Source of the DNA: Scatophagus argus
Lineage: Eukaryota; Chordata; Actinopteri; Scatophagidae
Length of the DNA: 64,000 nucleotides
Direction: 5' to 3'
Assembly (NCBI RefSeq): GCF_020382885.2
Contig: NC_058506.1
Coordinates: 5,394,001 to 5,458,000 of the forward strand
Both the position numbers and the translations under genes were made by a program. Shown piece after piece: positions 23,809 through 37,400 of the stretch; the stretch's first letter is position 1, and the number at the start of each line of letters is the position of its first letter. Below the pieces are notes generated by a model that saw nothing but the letters and a program-made list of their open reading frames with translations, had not been told where the DNA came from and searched no databases.

Positions 23809-26800
23809 ACTGGACTCTCCCACACAGAAGAGCTCTAAAGTAAAACACTGTGCAATTATGAAGTAATGAAAGTTACTATCAGAAAGTTGAACACAGTATT
23901 TCTTGGAGAGTTTTGAAGGTTGTAAAATCCTCAGGTTAAGGCATAAAGTTATGCTCAGAGAGGGCTCAGATTTGACCTTTAGAAATTACAAAAGCATCTC
24001 AGAAATCAGTTTGATTGTTATAATCTCTGTGTGTTACAAAATGATCTCAATCTCACTGAAAGAAATTGCTCTAGAGGTTACTCTATTCTTTCTATTCTGT
24101 GAATTTCTACACTCTACCTTTCTAAAAACCCTCTCCCCTGAGCCAGAAAGAAGCTGGTTATGTTTCACACATGCAAGATATTCACACACACAAGATACTC
24201 TAGTTCTTTCAGTTGCATGTATCCTTACAAGGAAAAGCCTGGGGCCTCTCTGAATTGTGCAGCAGACGAATTGCAATTGCTTCCAAACACTAATCCTTCC
24301 TGAGCCGCGGAGAAACATGCAGGCTGTCCGTGGCCATTGACAGGGTTTTTAAGGACCAATTCAGTACTCCTTCCTGAGGTGTCACCTGAATCAGCGCTTG
24401 GGCCAAAATACAGGGATTCTGTTACGCTAAGCTAATTTTCTGAACCCCCAGGTTAGGATTGAGGAAACACAGCACCTTACAGCCAAAGCTACAGATTTAC
24501 TCGCAGCTTTGTCTTGCCTTGAAAACTTTATTTTAATTTTGCATCCTTTATCTCCACTCAAGTTCTATGAAGCTGGTACCGGAACTTGTTTACCTCAACA
24601 TTAAACATGTTTTGTTTCAAGCTAGAACTAACAAATATGAATATAGAGTAAAAATTTGTATCAGTGTGGTTGTTCTGCTAACTTGAAAATTGTTGCATGG
24701 TATGTAGCACTGTGTGAGTATAATAACCACAGTTACTGTGAATATATGTCAGCCATCACTGACATCACTACTCACTGAGCTATTAGAGTGAAGTAATTAC
24801 TTTCAATTTATTTCCTTTGTTACTTTTTAATTTTTACTTGAATGGGACAGTTCACACCAAAATAAAATATATTTTTCTGCTTACCTGTTGTGATATCTGG
24901 ACTGTTGAGTGTGAGTTGGAAAAACAGCTGATATCTCCAAAACTCAGCAAATTGCAACAAGAACACAGATCTACGTGGCTAAAAAGGACTCCAGATAAGC
25001 CTACATTGGCTAATTTCTTGAACACTTGGGGGCAGTGGAAACAAGCTATAAACACAACGTTGACATGTTATCGCTTAATGAAATTGTAAGCCAACAACTG
25101 CACTTTAAAACAAGCAGTAGATACTGAGCAGTGGTAGCATTCATTTGTAGCCGCTCTGTTCTTTAACTCCAACCCCTGAGGGAAACATCTGACTCTTCAA
25201 CTAATTCTCCACTGTGGTCACCCGTCGATCTCTGCCGTGTCTGCTGTTTGTGTGGTGCTGGGCAGGAACTGGACTATGAGTGTACCAGAGCTTTTTTTTT
25301 TTTTTTAATCACAAAAACATCTGCCTAAAAGTCATGAGATCCATTGCTAATGTTAAAAAGCATGGATTATAGTTGCAGTCTCCTTTCCAACATGTAGGCC
25401 TTCATACACAAATTTAAAAAAAAATGTACAATGCAGTAACTTGCAGTAAAATCATGTTACACCTGCTGCAGAAGTTGTGAATACAACATTACTGTATTTT
25501 ACTTACTGTACTAAACTCATTATCTGTTATCTAGAAGAGAAACCAGCTGCTTCTCATTCATTATTATAAACAGAAACCAGACTGAACATTAAATGTGAAA
25601 TGAAAAGCTTCAGTGCATCCTAAGAAATGTTCATACCAGGTAGTGTTTCTCTTCCTTTGTGACTTCTCTCTCTGCTGCACAACATGAAAACATTGCTGGC
25701 TCATTAAGCCCACAGTAACCATGATAACTATTGTGATGTCTCACAAAAATATCCTTTTATCTTCAGTCTTTTTTAATATGGCTGCCTGGCGTTTTTGCTG
25801 TCTTGTAGCAGATGAAAGTGAATATGCAGCTCACAGTCACAGCTGATGTGTTATCTATAGGTGACATCCCTTCTTTGTTCGTGACAGCATGTGTTGGAGG
25901 CTTCACGTGTTACTGGATGCAAAGATTGCCAGCTGTGCTAAAACACACGATGATGTCGAGATGGTCAGCAGTGATTAGCTACAGCATGAGCCTGACCTGC
26001 TGATGTGTGCCTTTAAGAGCCTTGAAAAGCAGTCTCTGTCAGATACATGACTGTATTATTTCCCTTCTCATTTCTTCACATTGTATTGTTAATTAATGTT
26101 TTGTATTGCAACGTTACCTTTAAGGCCACATGCAATAGCAGTTAAAATCAAAACTGTGTTTCAGTTCATCATCCTGTTTGATATATTTGTTGCAATTACT
26201 AAAAATAAAGTAGCTCAGATGTTTACACTAGTTTGTGGGACAGTTAATAGGGATAAGATGAAAAGAGGAATTAAAATTACCACAAACAAAAGGCACGAAG
26301 GAAGAAAAGACTGAAAGAAGTCCAGTCTCCTCATCTCCCAGATGAATTTCTGAGCAGAGGCACACACAATGTGAGCAAAAGGGCCATTCTCAGTTGGGAA
26401 TTATGAAGTTTCTGGAAAAGAAGTCTTGTTAGTGTGTTGAGGATTTGGCGAGGTCAGCCATTGTATGTGTTCTTGGAGTCTATTTTACATAACTTCAATT
26501 GTGCTGCCTGGGAAGAGAAGCAAGTTCATGGATAACCTGGAGTTATATGCCAGGGTGTACAGCTCTCACAATGATGTGAGTTATGTAAAGTTCCATAGTT
26601 ATGAGGGTCTTGAATTTATACTTGACACAAATAGTGCAGCACGACATCCTGTTACCTTTGTCTTCTTTTAAGTGGGTCGTGAAGACAGGTAGTATTTGGT
26701 GTCAGAGGTGGTGACGACTGTGACACAGTTCACAAATACGCACACGGCAAGACTTCCAAAATTCCAAAGTTCTTTTATCATAATTTAACCACAGTGGTGA

Positions 26801-29240
26801 GTTGTGTGCATAAAATATAGGATCAATAAATAATAAATAAATAAAGGTAATCTGACAGAGTTGTTTTATAGATTTCAGTAACAACATAACATAACCTCTA
26901 AATTATTATGGGAAAGGTAAGGCAATGCCAGTGCCATGCAGAATGTTTGTTTGAAGCCTTATGCTCCATCATAGTGCCAGCATGCATACTGAGTCGCACA
27001 AATGTCAGGGAATAAAAACCTTGAAAGAGAATCCCGCACATGCCTCTGGTCATTTGGTAAGAGCATTTCAAGTTCTGACAGTTAATCATCACGTAGAGTC
27101 GAAGATAAAGGCAGAATATGAAAACTAATGCAAGAACACATACCAAAAGATATGCTGAAAATAGTCAAGACATGCACATGATGGTTGTTCAATACAGAAA
27201 TTATTATTTTACAAAAGTCATATGTGCCGAACATATTGTATTAGAAAATAAAGCAGCAGAAATGTGCATACATCAAGTGCATGACTTTCAGGTCATAAGT
27301 ACAGAAGCAGGGCAGGTGCAAGAGGTGTGCAGATGGAACATTTGCTTCAGTTTAACATGCATGTACAAATCACAGTCAAGGCAAACCTACTGAAGCTACA
27401 TAGTTATCTATTTGCCAGGAAGTCTGTATTGCTGCAGATGTACGTACTGTTAGAGACAAACTGTGTTGAATGATTAAGGACCAACAGTCTCTGTGGTTTC
27501 TGCAGTGCATTCGCTCTCCTTCAGTCTCTGTTTCTGCCTCTTCCCAACAGCCTGTCACACATGAGCAGACAGAGATGGAAATAAGAGAGGGAGCGGCCCA
27601 AGGACACCCTGATAACACAGATAGTTTGCTGAATCTATCTCTGTCTCTTTCAACCTGACAATGAACACAAACCATTAGAGACATAGTGCACCTGCGTTAC
27701 TGGTGTAAAATGAAGAAGACTACAAAATACAGGCTTATTTTCCAGCCTCCAGAAATGCCACCCAGTGGTCAGATAAGGTATGCTTTGCTTTCTTTTATGG
27801 GTTCTGGCAACATGATATTGAAAAGGTATGTACATACCTTTGAGGATTTATACATTTCAATATCATTGGCTTTGCCAAATAATTCTCAGGAAGCATTTTA
27901 TCATTTATCAGGGATCATATTATACAGTGCATTCCTGATATATCATGCAGAAAGTGAGAATAGTGAGATACAGCACTGGGATTACTGCAGGAGTAGCAAT
28001 CAAATATTAGACAAAATGCACATTGTAAAAAGAAGGACATAACTACCAGACAGTGATAAAGCATTACCATGATCAGTAAGTGTAAAAACATAAGGTATTC
28101 GATTTCTGATAAAAAAAAGAAAAGAAATGAAAGCTAGTCCTCACTGATTAGATGGCGTAAAACGATGCCAAATCAGGGGGCTATTAAAATCAAGAAGATG
28201 TCATGGTGGTATCTGCACCGTCTCTCCTTGTCCTGCCTCCTCATTAGCAACTCGCTTGGCACACCTGTGCTTCGTTTCCTGTTTGGCTTTCTGTAGCATG
28301 TTTAGACCCTGGGCTTGTTTCCTCTGTCTACTCACTTGCATAGCTTTACTGCCATAATTTTCAGCCATCCCTTAATCCTGTTTCCTGTCTTTTTTTCCCT
28401 TTACATCCTGTGTGCCTTGCAGCGGTCTCCACAAGCATGACTTTGAACTTTGATTTAGCAAACTTATTTTCAGCCCAGCCTGCTGTGTTCTGTTTGCTGT
28501 TTTTCTCCATTCCATGTGCCACAAAAACTGTGTCACAGAGGACTTTGTGTTGATGCTGTTGAGGCCATTTTAAAAAACTGCTGCATGCAATAAAACAATC
28601 ACCAGTTGTTGTCTTATACATTGAATTTTCTTCCGCAAACCTCAATCTGCATTGAATTGACGGCAGCACGGAGCAGGACAGGAAGAGACTGAACAAGTTG
28701 GACAGGAGGGCCATTCTTTTTATTTTTTTTCAAAAAAAATCATCCTATATAATGATCCATCTGATCAGGATAAGAAAATCTAAGCCAATTTACAAACCTT
28801 AACAACTCTGCAGTAGCAGCCTGTCACCACTAGTGGTCATCCTTCACATACTGTGTGGTTGGATCCATGTTTTTGTTGCCTTCATGGAAGGGCTGGTAAT
28901 ACTAGATTACTGTAAAAACGGCCATGAACAACTCAACAAAACGTTTTTTAACTAGTCAGTTTAAGAGTAGAGGAAAGCGTCATCGGATGGAATTGTATTA
29001 ACGTAAATCATAACTCTTCGAGGACAGATTATTGAAAACTTTGATGAATGATCGTTTTACTATTGTAGGGCTATGCAAGTCTATCACCCCCGACTTTCAA
29101 AATTACATGAATATTTTGTTTTGGTCATTAAAATGCGAAGCAACTCGCATATTTATCATACATTTTATATTTTATTCATACATGTGTTTACATTTATCTT
29201 GCAAATCTATATTTTATGCAGCTGGTCTTTAAAATGTGAC
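20934..29240. other. intergenic: ssc4d 5' side to RIM-BP gene
   Basis: This interval of about 8.3 kb lies between two divergently transcribed genes and should contain the upstream non-coding exon(s) and promoter of ssc4d. All open frames are short and without recognisable similarity. It contains a TG microsatellite at 23772-23804, several A/T runs and no identified transposon body. I could not place the ssc4d promoter. Confidence 0.6.
23772..23804. repeat. (TG)n microsatellite
   Basis: About 16 uninterrupted TG units, typical of fish dinucleotide repeats and probably length-polymorphic. Confidence 0.92.
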
Positions 29241-29499
29241 GACGAGGCGCAGTGAAGGCAGCACCGTTCCTGGACGGGCCAGCACAATGACGCTGGCCAC
29301 AGCCTCGATGTATGTGTGACACTGGTCCCTGACAGATAAACAAACCCCTTGTTGCATGGCTCAATGGACCTTTAACAATTAACGTTATCAGTCTCTCTGG
29401 TGCTAGAAAGATCATGCTAATGCCGAACAGAGTACCTCGGTTGACAGAAAATGGCTCTATTGATGAAAAGTTAACCGTTAAAGTTGAGTCCGCTGAGAG
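29240..29499 (+). promoter_or_regulatory. candidate promoter/first exon of the RIM-BP gene
   Basis: After several kb of AT-rich DNA the sequence turns CpG-richer near 29240. It then ends in a strong donor, GAGAG|GTGAGT, at 29499. An ATG at 29414 opens a 28-codon frame (MLMPNRVPRLTENGSIDEKL...) running into that donor. The next strong plus-strand acceptor is cacctcctctcag at 30506, just before the first recognised RIM-BP exon. Joining the two makes a 44-codon frame that stops at 30553-30555, ten bases before the chosen RIM-BP start. I read this as a non-coding first exon carrying an upstream ORF. Transcription data are absent, so it could instead be an unrelated short exon. Confidence 0.4.
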
Positions 29500-30565
29500 G
29501 TGAGTTTGATACAAGTTGTAGCTAGAAAATTGTTAGCTAACACTTGCTAACAAGCCTTAGTAGCTAAGTTAGTAGTCAGGACCTGTTGCAGCTCCAGATT
29601 AACATACTGTTATTCACGTTGTTTAAAAGCGTTACCTACATTGGAATCAGGTATTTCACCACATAATCGTTTGCTAAATTAGGCTAGTTAATTAGCCACG
29701 GACCGAAGTGTCCATCCTCTGTAACATGAGCCGTGAAACAGCGCCCATATGGGAAAAGCTAAATTGAGATGGTGATGGGGGGAATTGACTGTGATAGCTA
29801 ACTAACGGTGTGTTCCTGTTAGCCCGTTTCACTGGAAGTTCACCAGTCCACCAGCATCCTCAAATGCTCCTGAGCACAAGCTTCATTAATCGCTTCCCAT
29901 ACTGAATAAATTGTTTTGGTAATAGTTTTCTTGCATTCATCTCTTTATAGGTGGTCAGTTCAAGATACAAGATAATTTCATTAGAACGCAGATATGTACA
30001 GCGAAATGTTAGTTGTAGTCCCTTTATGCTTCTCACAAAATAAAGTATAAATGAATTAGTAAGTGAGTTGTCTGCTATACTTCTGTATTATATGAACGTC
30101 TGTTTATTAAGCCAGGTTTAGAATAAACTGAAAATAACAAGCATAAATACAATCATAATTTGCTTGGTAGGACATCAGTAATAAACATTTCTGATTCAAG
30201 TTATGTGTTGGTTGGACTTAACATAGCCTGGGCAGCTGTTGCCTCAGATTTACTTGTTCCTCACTCCATAGGGAAGCTCCTCCCTCTAACAGGGAGGGCT
30301 GATACTGTGATCATCAACTGTGCATTAACCATGCTGCGAACATTACATTTCAAGTAATTACATTCATCTAAAACATTTTAAAATAACTGACAATATTCTC
30401 CAATGCTCTTACACCCTCCACTGTCTCATCTTTCCAGTGACCTGGTGTGATAATTGCATGCTGCATGTCTGATAACCACCCATCACCCACCTCCACCTCC
30501 TCTCAGTTCTTTTGAAATGAATATGTGTCGCCGCTCCTTGCATGTTGTGCTGTGAGTGTGTCATC

Positions 30566-31435
30566 ATGAGGAACGGCAGTGATAACCCTCTGGCACTGTC
30601 ATCCAAGAAACCACGCCAGGGCCAGACGGGCTACAGACAAGAGCTAGAGAGGCTGCGTGCTGATTTGGAAGCAGAGAAGAAGCAAACACAGCAGGCCAGT
30701 GGTCACCTCTCTGTCGAGCTCAGGCATCTGCGGGAAGAAGCTGAGAGGGAACAGCGGAGGGCCGTGAGGGCGCTGACGGCCAGGCGAGGGTGCCAAAAGG
30801 ACAGGTTTTCTATCAGACACTGGCTGGCTAAGGAAGCGAGCATTGTAAACAGTGGAACAAACAGTAAAGTTGAGTCCACAGGGAAAGAGTTTCTTTCTTT
30901 GTGCAATGGAGAAACATATAAAAAGCTGGAGCAGTTGCTGCTGACACTGTTTGAGAACATAAGTGGTAAGCAGCCAGTCCATAAATTGCATCACAAGCAG
31001 GAATTGGAGCTAGAAAAGGCCATCTTTCTCTGCCACCTGCTCGAGGCTCATGGAAGACTGTTACAGGGGAGGCAGAGAGCAGGACACCCCAGCAACGTTT
31101 TTAAATGCCTCCCAAGAAAGCCACCTCAGGAGGACAGCAGTAACTCCTGTCAGACAAAGCCTCTCCTAACCTTGCCACAGCGATCTCACAGTGCCTCCCA
31201 CTCATTTAAGAGGAAAACTAAATCAGATCCGGGCCGGCTCCCTTTAGGGAGGACCGTTTGTACAGCTGACCCCTGCACCACCGCCGCCTTGGACACCTGT
31301 CAGAGCAGCTCTCTGAAAATTTGTCACCCTCACAGCTCTCCCCATGCAGGCTGGGGCAACCAGCCCCCCTGCTGCGCTGAGTCCTCTGGGTCAGATGAGA
31401 TACTGCCTTCCCAATGCATGGACAGAAACATGGAG
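30566..31435 (+). CDS. RIM-BP gene coding exon 1 (long N-terminus)
   Basis: The exon begins at acceptor cctctcag (edge 30507). The start chosen is ATG 30566 (MRNGSDNPLALSSKKPRQGQ...), which has A at -3; the in-frame ATG at 30542 has T at -3 and adds a cysteine-rich octapeptide. It encodes 290 residues. Residues about 22-75 are a charged coiled coil (ELERLRADLEAEK..., LRHLREEAEREQRRAVRAL). A second helical stretch near 145-175 (KQELELEKAIFLCHLLEAHG) parallels a matching segment in RIMBP3. A Ser/Pro/His-rich, probably disordered tail follows. Donor ATGGAG|gtaagt, phase 0. The human TSPOAP1 reference protein lacks this N-terminus as far as I recall, so this may mark a long isoform. Confidence 0.85.
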
Positions 31436-34400
31436 GTAAGTTATTTCATATTTCCAAATTCCATACATGATTCCAAAATTAAATAGAATGTCTTCAAGTA
31501 AGTTAAGTATTGCTGGCATTTCTTATACATTAGACTAAGAAACTGTTTCAGTGTGCACTTTGAGGCTTTTGTTTGCACTGTTTCATATTCATATGAACTA
31601 TGACACATTTGTGGTAATACAGTTTTACAGTGGCGAACCGTGCATTTGGTACCTGAGCCTTCAGTGGGGACATACCTGAGTCCACCTCTTAATACAACCA
31701 TCACGTCGCAATTAATAAAAAAACACTGATACTGTCCAAAAACGCAATATGACAAGGCGTGGCATTAGAGAGAGAGGAATTTCGCGTGTTGAGGATTACC
31801 ATTATTAATACAACAAGAAACACAGTTAAGACAACTCCAAACCTCTACACTACAACCGCAACTGTGCCATGTACATCATCTGGAGCAGATCAGAACTGCT
31901 AGTCGGCACTTGGCTGTGACTTTTGCTCTGACCAACCAATCAGAGGACGGAAGAATGCTGACGCTTCACACAGACATCTTGCTGGCCCTTGGTTAAAGAA
32001 ACAGTCAGTGGCTAATACAGTTTAAATTGTGTGGGCCAGCACTACTGATTCTGAAGGCTCTGGGCAGATTAGACTGACATGGCAACACATAAAGGCTGAA
32101 ATCTGATTGGACAAAAATCGAACATCCCCATATACATACTGGAAGTGGTGCAGTCGAGAGAAATGCTACGAAATGAAGTGAATAAACTGCTGGGAATAAA
32201 TGAATACAATTTCATGGAACAAATAATAGAATTTAGGTTGTAAATGTAGGTCAGTGCTTCTGATAGTGTTTAGGCCAGCAGAGAAGGCCTTGCTGGCCCT
32301 GATGGCCTGCCGCTGTACTTTTAACTGTATGTTTTATAGCCAGTTGGGTGCATTTTTAATAAGATCCTTAATATATATATATATATTTAATATGCCAAGT
32401 GACATTATAACCTCTTCTTTTTAATTGTTTTGTCACATAGAAAGGCCGGTACTACCCATAAGATAGAATGACTTCAAATCTTCTGTGCCATTAGAGGCAA
32501 TCCTCATGATGTGAAATAAACATTCACACAAACACATCCAGTTACTTTAGACTTAAAGCATGACATAAGACGCACAGACGTAATACACTTTGTCTATGTA
32601 AACTTATGAGGCAACAAGAATGAATTGACAAAGAACTAACAGCAGATATTTCTATTATAAACAATAACAACTATTATTCCATGCATACTGATTAATCTGT
32701 TTCTTTCATATCAAAACACCTGATTTGTATTGCAATGGAGTTTTGTGTATTTTTGAATTGTAAATTAGCCTCTCATTTTCCTCATTACTGGAGCTAAATG
32801 CAAAAAATATAGATGTAGACACACAATAGTTTCGACAGAAGCTGTTCATCCCAGTCATTGTACAGGAAGGCTAAGCTGCTAACTAACACCTTGATCATCA
32901 AATCAAAACTGATTCATTAAAACTGATTTAGCACAAGCTGCATCACAGAACATAGCAAAACCTTATTTACTGCAAATTAATTACCGTATTTATCGGTAAA
33001 AACTGTATGCCAGTGTAGTGAAAACCTACATAGCAAATGGTTCTGATCATTCAGTAACTTAGACATCATCATTCATTCATTCAGTACCAAGTGTGTGGTG
33101 TTCTTTTCAGGGAGCAGCAGTAAGATGGAGAGCTAAACTGTAAATGGTAACAAATACCATAAACAACTCAACAAGACTGTGGCAAATACACTCACATTAG
33201 TACCACTAAAGGAGAACCAGACACTAACTAATGTTGCAGCCTTTTTAGTTGACATTATGATGCAGCATATGTAAAACCATTTAACGTGACTGTGGTGGCG
33301 TATGTGTGAGGAGAGCTGTGCAGGATGTGAGCAGAGGGTAGGGGTTAGCATGTGTGGGTGGATCTGTTGTGTTGGAGTGGCAGAAGTGGGTCAGTATGTT
33401 TCAGTCTCTTGAATTTTGGATCAAGTTTTCATAGAGAGGAAATTGAATAATTAATCAAAGCTTGAACTGTGTCTAAACAGCAGTGCCCAAACCTCATATT
33501 TCTTGCACAGCTCTGCTAAGGCATCCCTTTTGTTGCCACAGCAACTGGCCGCAGAGAGAAGTCAAGGTGTGCTGTTGGAAATCACTGAAAACAAGAATAG
33601 ACTGACTAATACCTTTCTTCTGTCTGTTTAATTTGTCTCAGTTTTGCACTTTTTAAGGTGTGTAAAAACAAATTACTGCACTGTAATTCAAGTTTACTGT
33701 ATCTTTATTTATTATATAAACATGCCAATTTGACATTCCAGTAGTCTGCCACCTTTTTTAATTTTAAAATAACAAGTCATGTTATGTACAGAGAACATGC
33801 TGTGATGTATGTACAACATGTTTATAAAACGTTAAATGAGATTCTGTATCTGAAAAAGTTTTGCATATCTAATTCACTAGGAGAAATATGATTATAATAA
33901 CTAAGAGCAAACTTAACAAAAACAATATTAACTACCTTTGAAAACCAATGAGTATTTTGATAAAACAAAGAAAGCACTTATTTGTATTGTGTGATATGAC
34001 ACAACACAGCAGGCGAAGAAGAGGCGAGGAATGGCTTGTTATGACAGCACCCAACAGCGTTTGAATCTGCCTGTAGGTGTGATTGGAACTAACAGCTATT
34101 GAAAGTGTTTGCTGCTCCGAATGTTCCTCCCTGTGCACGTTTAATAGATTTTATGTGACAGGTAAACAGACGGGGGAGACATTGTCAAGTTGTCAGTGTG
34201 ATAAGATGTCAGTATAAGTGAACCATCATGGACCTGGCTGCTTTTGCTGTTTGACGTACATTGCATTAGACTTTTTCTATGCTCAGTGATATTTTTATTG
34301 AATTTAATATATGTGTGCTGTGTACATCATGTGATAAGAAGCCTTGCTGGTGGCAGTAGTCATGTGTGCAGCAGTAATCTCACATTTTTTGTTCTTTGTG

Positions 34401-37400
34401 GCTTGTTTTGAGAGATTCTCTTTTGTAGATTCTCTGGAGCAGAACAGAAATACTCAGTTTCAGTCTTTAGGCTGCCAATGCCATGGTGTTGTGAGCACGC
34501 TGTTTGTTTGCGTGAAAATGATGATAGACAGTTAAGGAAAAATGGATATCACTTCTATTTTAGAGAGAGTCACTTTACATGTAACAGTCCCGTGTTGACT
34601 ACACTGGTATTTTACCAGAAAAATGTCAGTTAATTGCTGCAAAATGTCGTTTTTGTGTTTTGTTTTGTTTTGTTTTGTTTTAATTTTGCTGCAACCAGCT
34701 TTGGGTGACCTTTGAAGGAACACAATATTGACTGTTTTTCTTAATCGAAGGAGCCAGACTAAAGCTTCAGCAAACACAGAAGCTACAAAGTAGTAAAATA
34801 TGTTTTGACCACAACATTTCCCATTACTAGTAAATAAACAAACATGATCCCGAAGGCACTTTAAGATAGCAAGTGGTTGCCACCACAGCCTTCATTTTTT
34901 CCAGGCCAAACACAGCTGAACAACTGCAAGGAGAGAGAGCTGATGCCACTCATGTGAACATGACTGGCTGTGTGCTGTTTGAGTCGATGATGATTGAACT
35001 TTTTTTCAACTTTGGACCAGGGATGCTTTGATTCACCACGGCAGGTGATTGGATATACGATGTAACATGACCAGTCTATATTAATTCCAGTTTTCTATGT
35101 CAGTGTCATTTTAAAAAAGTTTATGTGCTACTCGTTGCATTCATTCATCCACTCCATGTTCTCATGTTGCATTACATGAAAATGATCCCAGTGAGTTCCA
35201 TGCTGTAGGATACACGGATGTGAAATGTGGTAAAAAAGAGAGCACTGGTCTGGTTTGTGGTTTCCACTCTCAATGCAAGGACTAATTTAACTGGTATTTA
35301 AGTTCCTAAATGGTGCACATCTTCACCAGCAGTAAACGTACATATCAACTGACAAAAACTGTTTTTAGAGCGACAGCATTTATAATATTATCTATTAATC
35401 TAGTTATATTGCTAGTCCTTTCCTCTACTTTAAGCCACTAGCAGCTTTATTTAGCTACTTAATGATAAGGTTAGAGTAGGTGGATAACAGCAGCCTGTAG
35501 TGATGGTACTTGTTACTGTGTACCTATTGCAATGGAGTTGCACCCTGTTGTCTCAAAATCGCTTTTTAAGGCTTTGATGTGATCATTAACCTCTGTTAGT
35601 TGAAAGGATTTATTAAGCAGCCTTGCTCATTTGATGCTCAAAAAGAAGGAGTCAGGCTAAAGTAATTTGATGTGACAGAGTTTACCTTTTGCAGCATCAG
35701 ACCTCCAGCTTTATGTTCTTTAATGTCTGTGTCCAAGGCCAAATGACTAAAACATGAGGAGCATTCCTCACCATGTCAGACATTTGTTTCTCTGGGGCAC
35801 AACAGCAGTAAAACATTCAAATTAGTCTGGACTGGACACACTTGTTCCTCTGCCTGCCTCCTGCAACCTCCCTGTGTTGCAGTGTGTACTGCCTCTTGAA
35901 CAATCAATAGACAGCCAACATCATTCCAGCGTCATCTCTATGGAAACGAGCTCCAGTCATGGTGATGATTGGGCCCCGTCTCGAAGCCTGCCTTTTTGTG
36001 ATAGGACGATGGAAGCAGTCCTCCCTACCCCCCTCCTCTCAGCGACACTCGCCGTCTTACACACACATTTTTCCCTTCGTCCTCTTTCTTCACCTTTATG
36101 GCGCTGTAAGCAAGATGGGATTAACCAGCCTGTCGGGTCTTATTGCATCTGGATGAAATACTTTTTGACACAGCAGCAGCAATGAGAACAGACTCACAGC
36201 TTCAGAGTCAACATGCCACCCACATCTCAGCCCTACTGAGAGAATGAGGACAGAAGAGGAAACCTGTTAGTTAGATCATTCTCTTGTTTTTTTTGTTTTT
36301 CCTCCACTGCACATCTCTTCATATTTGTTATTTCTGGTGGGCCTACAAATGCTGTTTCACCATTACGCAAGGTAAGAAGAGGACTGCTGTGTCTTTTCCT
36401 TTTTCTGGATTGGTACCTACGACAAACATCCCCCTCAGACGACAGAGTGGTAAAGCATGAGGAACATGACTGTAGCCAGCCAGACTCTGAATCTGAATGC
36501 TACGCTGTGAAAAAAATGAACCACGATGTGCTCAAGAATGCTACCAGGATGATGACTTTGACTGAATTGCCTTCACAAGCGAAGGCCGAAAATGTGTAAC
36601 ATCCCTTTGGAGCTGATTGTCCTCATTTTGGAAAACGTCACGGCGTAGAGAGGGAGGAGGTACTTTAAAACTCCTGGTTTATCTGTAACTGGTTGTATCT
36701 GTTACAGATTTTAGGCAAGGAGCAACACCTTCATTTGTGTCGTGTTTCTCAGCTTTAACTCTTGCAATAAAATCATATCTAGGGATTTACAAATTAAGGT
36801 TTACTGTTGAGTTACCAACAACCACGGCAATAACAGCCCTCTGCTTGCTTTCGGACCCTTCACCTTAGCTCAGAAAAAAACTGCCTATGAACTGTCAGAG
36901 GAAGCGACCACAGTGACACCCTTAATATTTAAGTCAACCTGCCACAGCTGATCCGTGTAATTCTCCTCCAGCAAATGAAAAGCCTGCGATGGCTTGGTCT
37001 TGGCTGGGCACCTCATTGGGTCATATTGATCCCATTTACAATGTTTGACTTTGAAAGAGAGTGATGTTTGACCTGTGCACTCGGCCTGAGCAGCCCGAGT
37101 CTGCGCCGGCACACACAGAAATGGAGAGCCGGGAGATGGCTGAAGCTCTGGGACAACAACAGCAGGAGCTGCGGTCGGAAGAGCAGGATAATAAGCAACA
37201 TAGGCTCTCGGATAAAGCAGTCCCAACCACAGCCAGTATCACTGCATCGCCACTGTTAGGAAAAAGACACCACTCACTTTATGCAAACCTTAATGGTTTT
37301 GAAGTGGAAAGCGTACGCAAGGTAAGTGTGGAACATTTGTGACATTAAAATGTTTGAGGCCTGGAGATATTCAAGACGTGTCTTGTACTCTCACTAATAT

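Larger units (their letters stand above)
31436..37063. other. RIM-BP intron 1
   Basis: About 5.6 kb. It contains the hAT-like element (31628-32315), an AT microsatellite (32371-32387), a (GTTTT)n run (34656-34682) and a good unpaired donor at 36371 (GCAAG|gtaaga) that may end an alternative 5' exon. No other exon was supported. Confidence 0.65.

Noticed and set aside
28200..28714. 117-codon minus-strand frame and pyrimidine-rich block
   Set aside because: Low-complexity flavoured sequence without domain or splice support; may be an old repeat but not identifiable by eye.
30542..30565. Upstream in-frame ATG for RIM-BP exon 1 (30542)
   Set aside because: It has T at -3 and would add an unusual cysteine-rich octapeptide; ATG 30566 has A at -3. 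Kept only as a less likely alternative.
36885..37242. Three minus-strand open frames opposite RIM-BP exon 2
   Set aside because: Antisense shadows of the plus-strand exon, which has a perfect donor and a family match.
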